Shown here in pieces: positions 1-5,957 of a stretch of 11,247 nt of DNA (position 1 is its first letter; every line of letters begins with the position of its first letter). The notes beneath the pieces were generated by a model. That model did no database searches and had not been told where the DNA came from. It saw only the letters and a program-made list of their open reading frames with translations. Position numbers and translations under genes: made by a program. Origin of the DNA: JBBQBQ01 sp038317685 (GTDB lineage Bacteria; Desulfobacterota; Desulfuromonadia; Desulfuromonadales; DDH964); contig JBBQBQ010000106.1 of assembly GCA_038317685.1 (NCBI GenBank), positions 1 to 11,247 on the forward strand. The letters are read 5' to 3'.

Positions 1-193
1 GTCCGAATTCCCGGGTCAGGGTGTGGCAGGCATTGCAGGTCGCCACCTGGTCGGCCAAGACATCATGGGGAACGGTGCCATGTCGCCAACTGCTTCCGGA
101 AGGAACCTTGCTTCCGGTCGGACCGAAATGGCACTGGTCACAGCTGACCCCGGCGGCTCCCCCTTTTAGATCCTGGCCGTGGCAGGCACGACA
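1..193 (-). repeat. Four-heme tandem repeat, unit 2 of the cytochrome (partial)
   Basis: This unit starts at residue 178 (CRACH) and holds three of the expected four heme motifs (178, 195, 230). By the spacing of unit 1, the fourth should have its first cysteine near residue 247, just past the left edge. Confidence 0.8.
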
Positions 194-724
194 CCCGTCG
201 AGGTTTGCCTGGGCCTGGGCACCATGGAATGTGGTGCTGGTTGGATCGAGCCAAGACTGCCCGGTTGGATGACTACCAGCGTGACAGTCGTGACAGTTTT
301 CGGGCCCGATTCCCTGACTTCGGTAAAGCTGGTGGCAGCTGTTGCATACTTCGCCAAAGGGCAGAAGATCGCGGTGGGGAGTCGTGCCGTGGACCCAGCT
401 CTGCCCTTGAGGAACCCTCCCGCCGCTGTTACTGAAATGACATTTGCGGCAACTCGGCACACTCGCCGAACCGGAAAGATCGGCTCCATGGCAGACGGCA
501 CAGACGGACGTTCCCTGGTCGGCCACCACCCGTCCATGGAAGGTCGCCATGGTTTGCTGGCCGACATTGACCCAGGACGACTGATGAACCTGGGACTCCC
601 CGCTCCCGCCTGGGCCTCCGCTTCCGCCGGATCCTCCGCCCCCGTCCGAACAACCCGAAAAGACCAAAAGGGTGAGACCGAGCAAGGCGAAGAGAGATCC
701 CAGCGAGGGGTGAAAATGATGCAT
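1..724 (-). CDS. Multiheme c-type cytochrome lipoprotein, C-terminus off the window edge
   Basis: Electron-transfer protein, probably exported and lipid-anchored. 241 codons are visible with no stop before the left edge. The ATG at 724-722 follows AAGGAG with a 7-nt spacer from GGAG. Residues 1-25 are a lipoprotein signal peptide: a hydrophobic stretch ending V-F-S-G-C with Cys25 as the predicted lipidated residue, then a Gly/Ser-rich linker to about residue 41. Seven heme-binding CXXCH motifs follow, with first cysteines at 75 (CAVCH), 92 (CRKCH), 127 (CNSCH), 144 (CHDCH), 178 (CRACH), 195 (CDQCH) and 230 (CNACH). Spacing within pairs is exactly 17. Extra histidines in FHG and HGTxPH could be distal ligands. 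The spacing predicts at least one more heme beyond the edge. Family knowledge: such proteins carry electrons across the periplasm or outer surface of metal-reducing bacteria. I do not match it to a named Omc protein. Its long leader suggests its own regulated promoter. Confidence 0.92.
   Translation of the reverse strand, partial: MHHFHPSLGSLFALLGLTLLVFSGCSDGGGGSGGSGGPGGSGESQVHQSSWVNVGQQTMATFHGRVVADQGTSVCAVCHGADLSGSASVPSCRKCHFSNSGGRVPQGQSWVHGTTPHRDLLPFGEVCNSCHQLYRSQGIGPENCHDCHAGSHPTGQSWLDPTSTTFHGAQAQANLDGCRACHGQDLKGGAAGVSCDQCHFGPTGSKVPSGSSWRHGTVPHDVLADQVATCNACHTLTREFG
194..502 (-). repeat. Four-heme tandem repeat, unit 1 of the cytochrome
   Basis: Residues 75-177 form one 103-residue unit with four CXXCH motifs at offsets 0, 17, 52 and 69. 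The next unit, at residue 178, repeats these offsets exactly as far as it can be seen (0, 17, 52). A gapless hand alignment of the first 61 residues of the two units gives 31 identities, including CHG-DL-G, the CHF motif, VP-G-SW-HGT-PH and CN-CH. Each unit is itself two half-units of 51-52 residues with two hemes each. This implies growth of the protein by internal duplication. Confidence 0.85.
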
Positions 725-1069
725 ATTTTGGCTCCTTGGAGGGATCAGGCGCAGGGCCCAACCGCTGAAACTGGCGGCGCTACACAAACCGGTATTGGGT
801 TGACGCTGACAACGGAAGCAGCAGATTAAGTCGATCGGTCAGGCAATTCGGAGGTAAGCCGGTTAAACCTTTTGGAGCCGTAGTGGCATCCATCCGGAAA
901 ATATATGTGACTGTTTTTGTTATAATTATTGAGAAACGCCCCGTACATGAGGGATTAAATGCCCTACTTTGCATGCATTATTATACCGTTGTTTGATTAT
1001 TAATAAGGGGGATTGCCGCTGGAAATGGGTGGAGGAAGAGCAGAATGGGAGTGTGTTGTTGCACAGGGA
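725..1069 (-). other. Gene-free 345-nt region, probable promoter and long 5' leader of the cytochrome gene
   Basis: No convincing gene lies here. A 64-codon minus-strand reading frame (780-974) has no Shine-Dalgarno sequence and unlike composition. The part at about 898-1008 is clearly AT-rich against GC-rich flanks, as expected for a promoter. On the minus strand a perfect TATAAT lies at 985-980. Downstream, 874-891 can fold into a stem of six base pairs with one bulge (GGA-bulge-GCC against GGCTCC), and GGTT-T-AACC forms a further inverted repeat at 862-870. CGGA at 849-852 and TCCG at 893-896 could close an outer helix around both. No T-run terminator is seen, so the end of the radical-SAM transcript is undefined. 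I looked for GEMM-type (cyclic dinucleotide) riboswitch hallmarks such as GCAAACC and GACGCAAAG in the leader and did not find them. Confidence 0.5.
980..985 (-). promoter_or_regulatory. Candidate -10 element for the cytochrome gene
   Basis: TATAAT reads on the minus strand in the AT-rich part of the gap. No TTGACA-like -35 stands 16-18 nt upstream (the 17-nt position reads CCTTAT), so it would need an activator or another sigma factor. Use of this site would give a leader of about 250 nt. Confidence 0.3.
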
Positions 1070-2797
1070 TCAGACGCAGACGCCGCAACGTCGGCAGCTC
1101 GGAAGACAGCGGGGTGTCAGGCGGCCATGAAGGCCGTTCTGGTATTCCCGCCAAAGGTAGCCGCGATCGACTCCGCTGTCGAGGACTTCCCATGGGAACG
1201 GTTCATCGGGGGATCGTTCCCGGAGCACGAACCGGTCGGAGTCGAGCCCCGCGTCCCGGCAGGCGGCACGCAGCGGCCGACCGCCCGCCAGGGCGGGGAG
1301 GATCGGGCCGAGGCGCCGGTCGCCCCGGGACAGGAGCGCCTGCAGATAGGCGGCACGAAGCGATTCGCAGATGATTTCGGTGTTGGGAAGACGCCCGATG
1401 CCGGCCCGCAGTTGCTGGAGGCGTCCCTTGAGGATCGCCTCCGTCGCCATCGGCGCCCACTGGAAGGGGGTAAAGGGTTTGGGGATGAAGGGATTCACCG
1501 ACAGGGTGATGCGCCCAAGCCGGCCACGGCGCTTTCCCTCCGCCAGCCAGAGCTCCCGCACCGCACCGGTCAACGCCAGGAGTTCGGCGATGTCAGCCTC
1601 GGTTTCGGTCGGCAGGCCGATCAAAAAGTAGAGCTTCAGATGCGGGATGCCGCCGGCCGCGAGCAGTCCCACCGCCCGCAGGATCTGTGCCTCGTCGAGC
1701 CCCTTGTTGATCAGATCGCGCAGCCGTTGGCTCCCCGCTTCCGGGGCGAGTGCGACGGTGCGATGGCCGGAGGCGGCCAGGGCCGCCACCTCGGTCCCGC
1801 TCAAGGCATCGATGCGCAGGGAAGCGACGGAGACCTTGCCGCCGCGCTCCAGGATCGTCGCCTCCAGGGCGGCGATCTCCGGATAGTCGGAGACCGCGGC
1901 GCCAATCAGCCCCTGTTTCTGCCGCTGGCAGAGTCCTTCCCCGATCTGCTCCTCCAGATTGGCCAGACTGCGCTCCCGCGGCGGCAGGAAGAGAAAACCG
2001 GCGGCGCAGAACCGGCATCCCCGGGAACAGCCCCGGGAGATTTCGGTGAGGGCCATGTCGCCGAATTCGGTCGCTTCGGTGAGGACGAAGGAGCGACTGG
2101 CGCTGGCGTCGAGGTCGGCCAACCAGCGCCGCTCGACCCGTGACGGCGCCGGTGGTTCTACCGTCACCTCGGCAACGTTGCCGTCTGGGCCGTAGTCGAA
2201 GTGGTAGAAGCTGGGAACGTAAAGCCCGGGGGTCGCGGCCAGTCGCTGCAGCAGAGCTCGACGACCCTCTCCGCCGGCGGCGCGCAGGGCGTTCAGAAGG
2301 TCCGGGAGGATCGGCTCCGCCTCGCCGACGGCAAACAGATCCATGACCTCGGCCAACGGCTCAGGGTTGAGAAAGGCGCAGACTCCGCCGGCCAGCATAA
2401 GGGGATACCCCTCCCCGCGCTCCTCACGCAGCCAGGGAATTCGTGCCAGGTCGAAAAGAACCGGCAGGTTGAGGTAGTCGTTCTCGAAAGAGATGGAAAA
2501 GGCGATCAGGTCGAAGTCGGCCAGAGGCCGTCCGGTCTCCAGCGAAAAGAGAGGGTAACCGGTCTTGCGATGTTCGGCCAGATCCTCCGTATCGGGAAGG
2601 AAGAAGCGTTCGCAGAGAGTATCGTCGGCTTGATTCAGGAGTTGATAGACGGTGAGAAACCCAAGGTTGCTCATGGCGTGATGATAGGTATTCGGGTAGA
2701 CCAGCGCGACCGACAGTCGACCGCCCCAGGGGTTGGCGTGACAGCCGGTTTCGGCTTCCAAACGGCGGCGGGCTTTGTCAAGGAGTTTGCGGGACAT
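1070..2797 (-). CDS. Radical-SAM Fe-S protein with N-terminal B12-binding-like fold, function unknown
   Basis: A 575-residue protein from ATG at 2797-2795. An in-frame GTG at 2827 would add 10 residues. Neither start has a strong ribosome-binding site; I prefer the ATG because GGA lies 6 nt upstream. Residues 25-170 resemble the N-terminal part of COG1032/TIGR03960-type proteins (VALVYPNTYHHAMSNLG, YPLFSLE, then LAGGVCAFLNPEPLAE and a GEAEPILPDLL segment). The DxHxxG cobalamin motif is absent. The radical-SAM core starts at the CxxxCxxC of Cys257, Cys261 and Cys264 (ISRGCSRGCRFCAAGF), which should bind the SAM-ligating 4Fe-4S cluster. The chain ends in CX3CX2CX2C (Cys564, 568, 571, 574), which could hold a second Fe-S cluster. 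The substrate is unknown. It lies 71 nt after the 73-residue gene and may share its transcript. The family call is from memory of motifs; no specific reaction is claimed. Confidence 0.88.
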   Translation of the reverse strand: MSRKLLDKARRRLEAETGCHANPWGGRLSVALVYPNTYHHAMSNLGFLTVYQLLNQADDTLCERFFLPDTEDLAEHRKTGYPLFSLETGRPLADFDLIAFSISFENDYLNLPVLFDLARIPWLREERGEGYPLMLAGGVCAFLNPEPLAEVMDLFAVGEAEPILPDLLNALRAAGGEGRRALLQRLAATPGLYVPSFYHFDYGPDGNVAEVTVEPPAPSRVERRWLADLDASASRSFVLTEATEFGDMALTEISRGCSRGCRFCAAGFLFLPPRERSLANLEEQIGEGLCQRQKQGLIGAAVSDYPEIAALEATILERGGKVSVASLRIDALSGTEVAALAASGHRTVALAPEAGSQRLRDLINKGLDEAQILRAVGLLAAGGIPHLKLYFLIGLPTETEADIAELLALTGAVRELWLAEGKRRGRLGRITLSVNPFIPKPFTPFQWAPMATEAILKGRLQQLRAGIGRLPNTEIICESLRAAYLQALLSRGDRRLGPILPALAGGRPLRAACRDAGLDSDRFVLRERSPDEPFPWEVLDSGVDRGYLWREYQNGLHGRLTPRCLPSCRRCGVCV

Positions 2798-2868
2798 GGC
2801 CGATCCGGGATGTGTGAAGGGGGTCACTGACGATAAACGGCAGCGCCTTTTAGGGCCTCGCCCGGCGG

Positions 2869-3090
2869 TTATTGACTAACCTTGTAGCATCGATGGACTT
2901 CGGTATCGGTGCGGTGGGCGGCAAGATCGGTGGCGACTTTCTTGAGCAGGAACGCGGTCTGATCGTGCTTTTCGTTCGATTCCCGGCGGAACTCGTGCAT
3001 CTCGGCCCGTAGAACTGTATGGCCCTCAAGAACCAGTTCAAACTTGCCGCGGATATCTTCCAAAAGAATCTCCAAGTGGTCCTTTTCCAT
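2869..3090 (-). CDS. Small helical hypothetical protein, 73 residues
   Basis: The start is the ATG at 3090-3088, directly preceded by a very strong GGAGGAGGGG ribosome-binding site. The frame is open further upstream to 3258, but that stretch has no such site and reads as non-coding. The product begins MEKDHLEILLEDI, is charged and almost free of glycine and proline, and looks largely alpha-helical. A possible coiled coil spans residues 4-60, with LEDIRGKFELVLEGHTVLRAE and DLAAHRTDTEVH segments. There is no signal peptide or membrane segment, so it should be cytoplasmic. I recall similar 70-90 residue proteins of unknown function in Geobacter-type genomes, which supports it as a real gene but gives no role. 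It has its own candidate promoter and may lead a two-gene unit with the radical-SAM gene. Confidence 0.8.
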   Translation of the reverse strand: MEKDHLEILLEDIRGKFELVLEGHTVLRAEMHEFRRESNEKHDQTAFLLKKVATDLAAHRTDTEVHRCYKVSQ

Positions 3091-3124
3091 GATCCCCTCC
3101 TCCGGTTGTGGAGTGTTTAACAGC

Positions 3125-3153
3125 AGGGTAGGGGAAATGGGCTGGCCGGTCAA
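3125..3153 (-). promoter_or_regulatory. Candidate sigma-70 promoter of the 73-residue gene
   Basis: On the minus strand TTGACC (3153-3148, five of six -35 bases) is followed after exactly 17 nt by TACCCT (3130-3125), which keeps the most conserved -10 positions T1, A2 and T6. Transcription would start near 3118, about 28 nt before the ATG. It lies downstream of the ftsZ terminator, as expected for a fresh transcription start. Confidence 0.4.
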
Positions 3154-3168
3154 TGGGAAAGGCAGGGA

Positions 3169-3184
3169 CCAGGCGCCGGCCTGG
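3169..3184. repeat. Short inverted repeat upstream of the candidate promoter
   Basis: CCAGGC and GCCTGG form a perfect 6-bp stem around a GCCG loop, starting 16 bp upstream of the candidate -35. It could be an operator or a chance GC-rich palindrome. No T-run follows it on either strand. Confidence 0.3.
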
Positions 3185-3232
3185 GGCCTTGGATGCGTCT
3201 TGTCCATCAGGAAACATCCCAAAGTAATTTTC

Positions 3233-3267
3233 CCCAGGGGCGGACGAAGCCTAAGCAAACCCCTGGG
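3233..3267. repeat. 8-bp perfect inverted repeat between the ftsZ terminator and the next gene
   Basis: CCCAGGGG at 3233-3240 and CCCCTGGG at 3260-3267 are exact inverted copies with a 19-nt spacer. On the minus strand the second arm is followed by GAAAATT rather than a T-run, so it is not a standard terminator. It may be a protein-binding site or a transcript-end stem. Confidence 0.4.
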
Positions 3268-3302
3268 TTGTCCCTCATGGCGGCCGCCAGAGTCATCGGG
3301 TC

Positions 3303-3328
3303 AAAAAAAAGGGCCGCAAAAGCGGCCC
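3303..3328 (-). terminator. Rho-independent terminator of the dcw operon
   Basis: On the minus strand GGGCCGC, loop TTTT, then GCGGCCC make a perfect 7-bp GC-rich stem, followed directly by eight T residues (3310-3303). It lies about 130 nt beyond the ftsZ stop and marks the end of the murG-to-ftsZ transcript. The 3329-3460 stretch between the ftsZ stop and this hairpin shows no gene or other clear signal. Confidence 0.93.
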
Positions 3329-3460
3329 CGGTGACGAGGGAGTCGTCAGATCATTCCAGAGTGGGCAGGTACGCCCCCCGCAGCATGCCGGGCGGAGAAC
3401 CGGCACGGGACGGCGAACTTCGGTCAATATCGTTGGCGGCAGCGCTGCTGCGACCGCGGC

Positions 3461-4624
3461 TTAGTCGACCCGCTTGCGCAGGAAGGTCGGGATGTCGTAC
3501 TGGTCCTCGTCCCCGGCGGCGATCCCCAGCGCCCGCGGTGCGGTCTTTTGCCGATCCCGGAGAAAGGTCGGCAGGTCGCGGTCGATCTTGACCGGTCCAG
3601 CCTGCGGAGCCGCCAAAGATGCGCTCGCCCGGCGTTGTTCCGCGGCAGGCCGGCGGGCCTGCTCGAAGGAGGCGCCGAACCCGGTGGCAATGGCGGTGAC
3701 CTTGATGCGGTCGCCGAGTTCCTCGTTGATAACCAGACCGACGATGATATTGGCGTCCTCGTGAACCTTTTCGTGAATGACCTGAGAGACTTCGTTGAAC
3801 TCCTCCATCGTCATATTGGAGGAACCGGTGATGTTGACCAGAACGCCCTTGGCGCCGGAGATGTCGATATCCTCCAACAGCGGACTGCTGATCGCCATGT
3901 GGGCGGCTTCGGCGGCGCGGCGGTCCCCTTCGGCGATGCCGATCCCCATCATCGCCATGCCGCGTTCGCTCATGATCGCCTTGACGTCCGCGAAGTCGAC
4001 GTTGATGAGGCCATGGGTGGTAATCAGGTCGGAAATCCCCTGCACCGCCTGGCGCAGCACGTCGTCAGCCGGCTTGAAGGCGTCAAGAATCCCCATATTC
4101 TTGCCGGCCAGCCCCAGGAGCCGGTCGTTGGGGATGACGATCAGCGAATCGACCACGTCGCGCAGGGCCGCCACGCCGTCTTCGGCCTTGGCGGCACGCT
4201 GTCGTCCCTCGCGGCTGAATGGCTTGGTCACCACCCCGACGGTCAGCGCGCCGAGCTCGCGAGCCACCTCGGCGACGACCGGAGCCGCCCCGGTGCCGGT
4301 CCCGCCCCCCATGCCGGCGGCGATGAAGACCATATCGGCACCGGCCAGGGCTTCGGCGAGCCGCGCCCGATCTTCCAGCGCCGCTTCGCGACCGACCTCG
4401 GGGTTGGCGCCAGCGCCGAGCCCTTTGGTGAGTTTGTGGCCGAGCTGCAGTTTGAGGGGTGCACGGCTCCCCCTGAGGGCCTGCGCATCGGTGTTGCAAG
4501 TGATGAATTCGACCCCCTCGATCTGCGAGACGATCATGGTGTTGACGGCATTGCCGCCGCCGCCGCCGATACCGATGACCTTGATCTTTGCCACCTGGTC
4601 CACACTCTCATCAAATTCGAACAT
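3461..4624 (-). CDS. ftsZ: Cell division protein FtsZ
   Basis: The tubulin-like GTPase that polymerises into the Z ring at midcell; 387 residues, a normal length. The ATG at 4624-4622 follows GGGAGG. The GTP-binding part opens with IKVIGIGGGGGNAVNTM (14-30). The tubulin signature GGGTGTG is at 106-112. The synergy loop NVDFADV (208-214) supplies the catalytic aspartates 210 and 213 that complete the neighbouring subunit's active site. The conserved globular part ends near 317, followed by a short variable linker. The tail ends DIPTFLRKRVD (377-387), the conserved C-terminal peptide that in other bacteria binds FtsA and other partners. A second copy, DLPTFLR, lies at 350-356, 27 residues upstream, which is unusual relative to the E. 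coli protein. It lies 79 nt after ftsA and is the last gene before the operon terminator. Confidence 0.98.
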   Translation of the reverse strand: MFEFDESVDQVAKIKVIGIGGGGGNAVNTMIVSQIEGVEFITCNTDAQALRGSRAPLKLQLGHKLTKGLGAGANPEVGREAALEDRARLAEALAGADMVFIAAGMGGGTGTGAAPVVAEVARELGALTVGVVTKPFSREGRQRAAKAEDGVAALRDVVDSLIVIPNDRLLGLAGKNMGILDAFKPADDVLRQAVQGISDLITTHGLINVDFADVKAIMSERGMAMMGIGIAEGDRRAAEAAHMAISSPLLEDIDISGAKGVLVNITGSSNMTMEEFNEVSQVIHEKVHEDANIIVGLVINEELGDRIKVTAIATGFGASFEQARRPAAEQRRASASLAAPQAGPVKIDRDLPTFLRDRQKTAPRALGIAAGDEDQYDIPTFLRKRVD

Positions 4625-4703
4625 GACTCCCTCCCATCTTCGTTGCTCCCAGTGCAGTCTCCGCAGCCCCGGGACGGTTGACTTCCAGTTCCGCTTCCAC
4701 CGA

Positions 4704-5936
4704 TCAGAAAAACTCTCCGAACCATTCCTTCATGCGGCGCACAATCTTATCAAATACATTCTCCTGGCCGATACTGAAATTGCGGCTCGCCAGATTGCGG
4801 CTGCCATATTTTACGAGGCCGACGCCGGTGGCATAAACCGGCGAGTTGACGACATCGATCAGACCGCCGATGTCCCTCGGGGTGCCGCGCCGCACCGGCA
4901 GGTTGAAGATCTGCTCGGCCAGTTCCGGCATCCCCGGCAGAATCGAGGTGCCGCCGGTGATCACCACCCCCGAGGCAATCCGGTCCTCGTAGCCGCTCTT
5001 GATGATTTCGCGGTTGACGAGAGCGAAGATCTCCTCGACCCGCGGTTCCAGGATTTCCGCCAAAAGCTGCCGGGAAAGAACGCGCCGGTCCCGGCCGCCG
5101 ACGGAGGGGACCTCGATCGTTTCGTCCTTGCCGACCATGGAGGTCAGGCAGCAGCCGTAGGCCTGCTTGATCCGCTCTGCTTCCGCCATCGGGGTGCGCA
5201 GACCGACGGCGATGTCGTTGGTCAGGTGGTTCCCCCCGAGGGACAAGACCGCGGTGTGTTTGATGGCCCCATCGACGAAGATGGCGATGTCGGTGGTCCC
5301 GCCGCCGATGTCGAGGAGGGCGACCCCGAGTTCCTTCTCGTCGCTGGAGAGGACCGCCTCCGAAGAAGCGAGCTGCTCCAGGACGATGTCGGCGACATCG
5401 ACGTTGGCGCGGTTGCAGCTCTTGATGATGTTCTGGGCGCTGGCCACGGCCCCGGTGACGATGTGGACCTTGGCCTCCAGCCTCACTCCGCTCATCCCGA
5501 GCGGCTCCTTGATGCCGTCCTGGTCATCAATGATGAATTCCTGGGGGAGGATGTGAATCACCTCGCGGTCCATGGGGATGGCGATCGCCTTGGCGGCGTC
5601 GATGACCCGGCGAACGTCGTCCTTGTTGACTTCCCGGTTCTTGATGGCGATCACTCCCTGGGAGTTGAAGCCCCGGATGTGACCTCCGGCGATCCCGGCG
5701 AAGACCGACTTGATCTCGCAGCCGGCCATCAGCTCCGCCTCGCGCAGCGCCTTCTGGATCGCTTCGACGGTACTCTCGATATTGATCACCACTCCCTTGC
5801 GCAAGCCTTTGGAGGGGCTGGTCCCGATGCCGACGATGTCCAGCCCGTCCTCTGTCAGATTGCCGACGATAGCGCAGATTTTCGTGGTACCGATATCCAG
5901 CCCAACGATCAGATTTTCTCCACGTTTGTTGCTCAT
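4704..5936 (-). CDS. ftsA: Cell division protein FtsA
   Basis: Actin-like ATPase that tethers FtsZ polymers to the inner membrane and recruits later divisome proteins; 410 residues. I chose the ATG at 5936-5934, which has AAGGGAG 4 nt upstream and leaves a 21-nt gap after ftsQ. A GTG at 5954 is in frame but has no ribosome-binding site. Nucleotide-binding motifs of the actin/Hsp70 fold are present: phosphate-1 VGLDIGTTKICAIVG (11-25), phosphate-2 LLDIGGGTTDIAIF (207-220) and the adenosine motif GVVITGGTSILPGM (323-336). The 1C subdomain occupies roughly 85-160. The C-terminus is an amphipathic helix (about 394-410, VFDKIVRRMKEWFGEFF), the expected membrane-targeting sequence. Complete, with nothing missing. 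Confidence 0.97.
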   Translation of the reverse strand: MSNKRGENLIVGLDIGTTKICAIVGNLTEDGLDIVGIGTSPSKGLRKGVVINIESTVEAIQKALREAELMAGCEIKSVFAGIAGGHIRGFNSQGVIAIKNREVNKDDVRRVIDAAKAIAIPMDREVIHILPQEFIIDDQDGIKEPLGMSGVRLEAKVHIVTGAVASAQNIIKSCNRANVDVADIVLEQLASSEAVLSSDEKELGVALLDIGGGTTDIAIFVDGAIKHTAVLSLGGNHLTNDIAVGLRTPMAEAERIKQAYGCCLTSMVGKDETIEVPSVGGRDRRVLSRQLLAEILEPRVEEIFALVNREIIKSGYEDRIASGVVITGGTSILPGMPELAEQIFNLPVRRGTPRDIGGLIDVVNSPVYATGVGLVKYGSRNLASRNFSIGQENVFDKIVRRMKEWFGEFF

Positions 5937-5947
5937 CGTTCTCCCTT
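5937..5947 (-). promoter_or_regulatory. Ribosome-binding site deciding the ftsA start
   Basis: AAGGGAG (5947-5941) stands 4 nt before the ATG at 5936. It overlaps the coding stretch that a start at GTG 5954 would require, and this favours the shorter 410-residue FtsA. Confidence 0.6.
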
Positions 5948-5957
5948 TCACCACATG

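Noticed and set aside
179..829. Plus-strand and alternate minus-strand frames across the cytochrome gene
   Set aside because: The minus-strand frame with seven regularly spaced CXXCH motifs, a lipoprotein signal and a ribosome-binding site explains the region; the others have none of these.
725..900. GEMM-type (cyclic di-GMP or cGAMP) riboswitch before the cytochrome
   Set aside because: Expected from Geobacter biology, but the conserved GCAAACC and GACGCAAAG blocks are not visible in the leader.
921..926. TATAAT on the plus strand as a promoter
   Set aside because: No matching -35 at 16-18 nt and no plus-strand gene downstream to be driven by it.
780..974. A 64-codon minus-strand frame in the cytochrome leader
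   Set aside because: No Shine-Dalgarno sequence, starts just after the TATAAT element, no recognisable protein features; more likely untranslated leader.
1013..2143. A 376-codon plus-strand frame antisense to the radical-SAM gene
   Set aside because: It lies across the conserved radical-SAM core on the other strand, with low-complexity composition and no motif.
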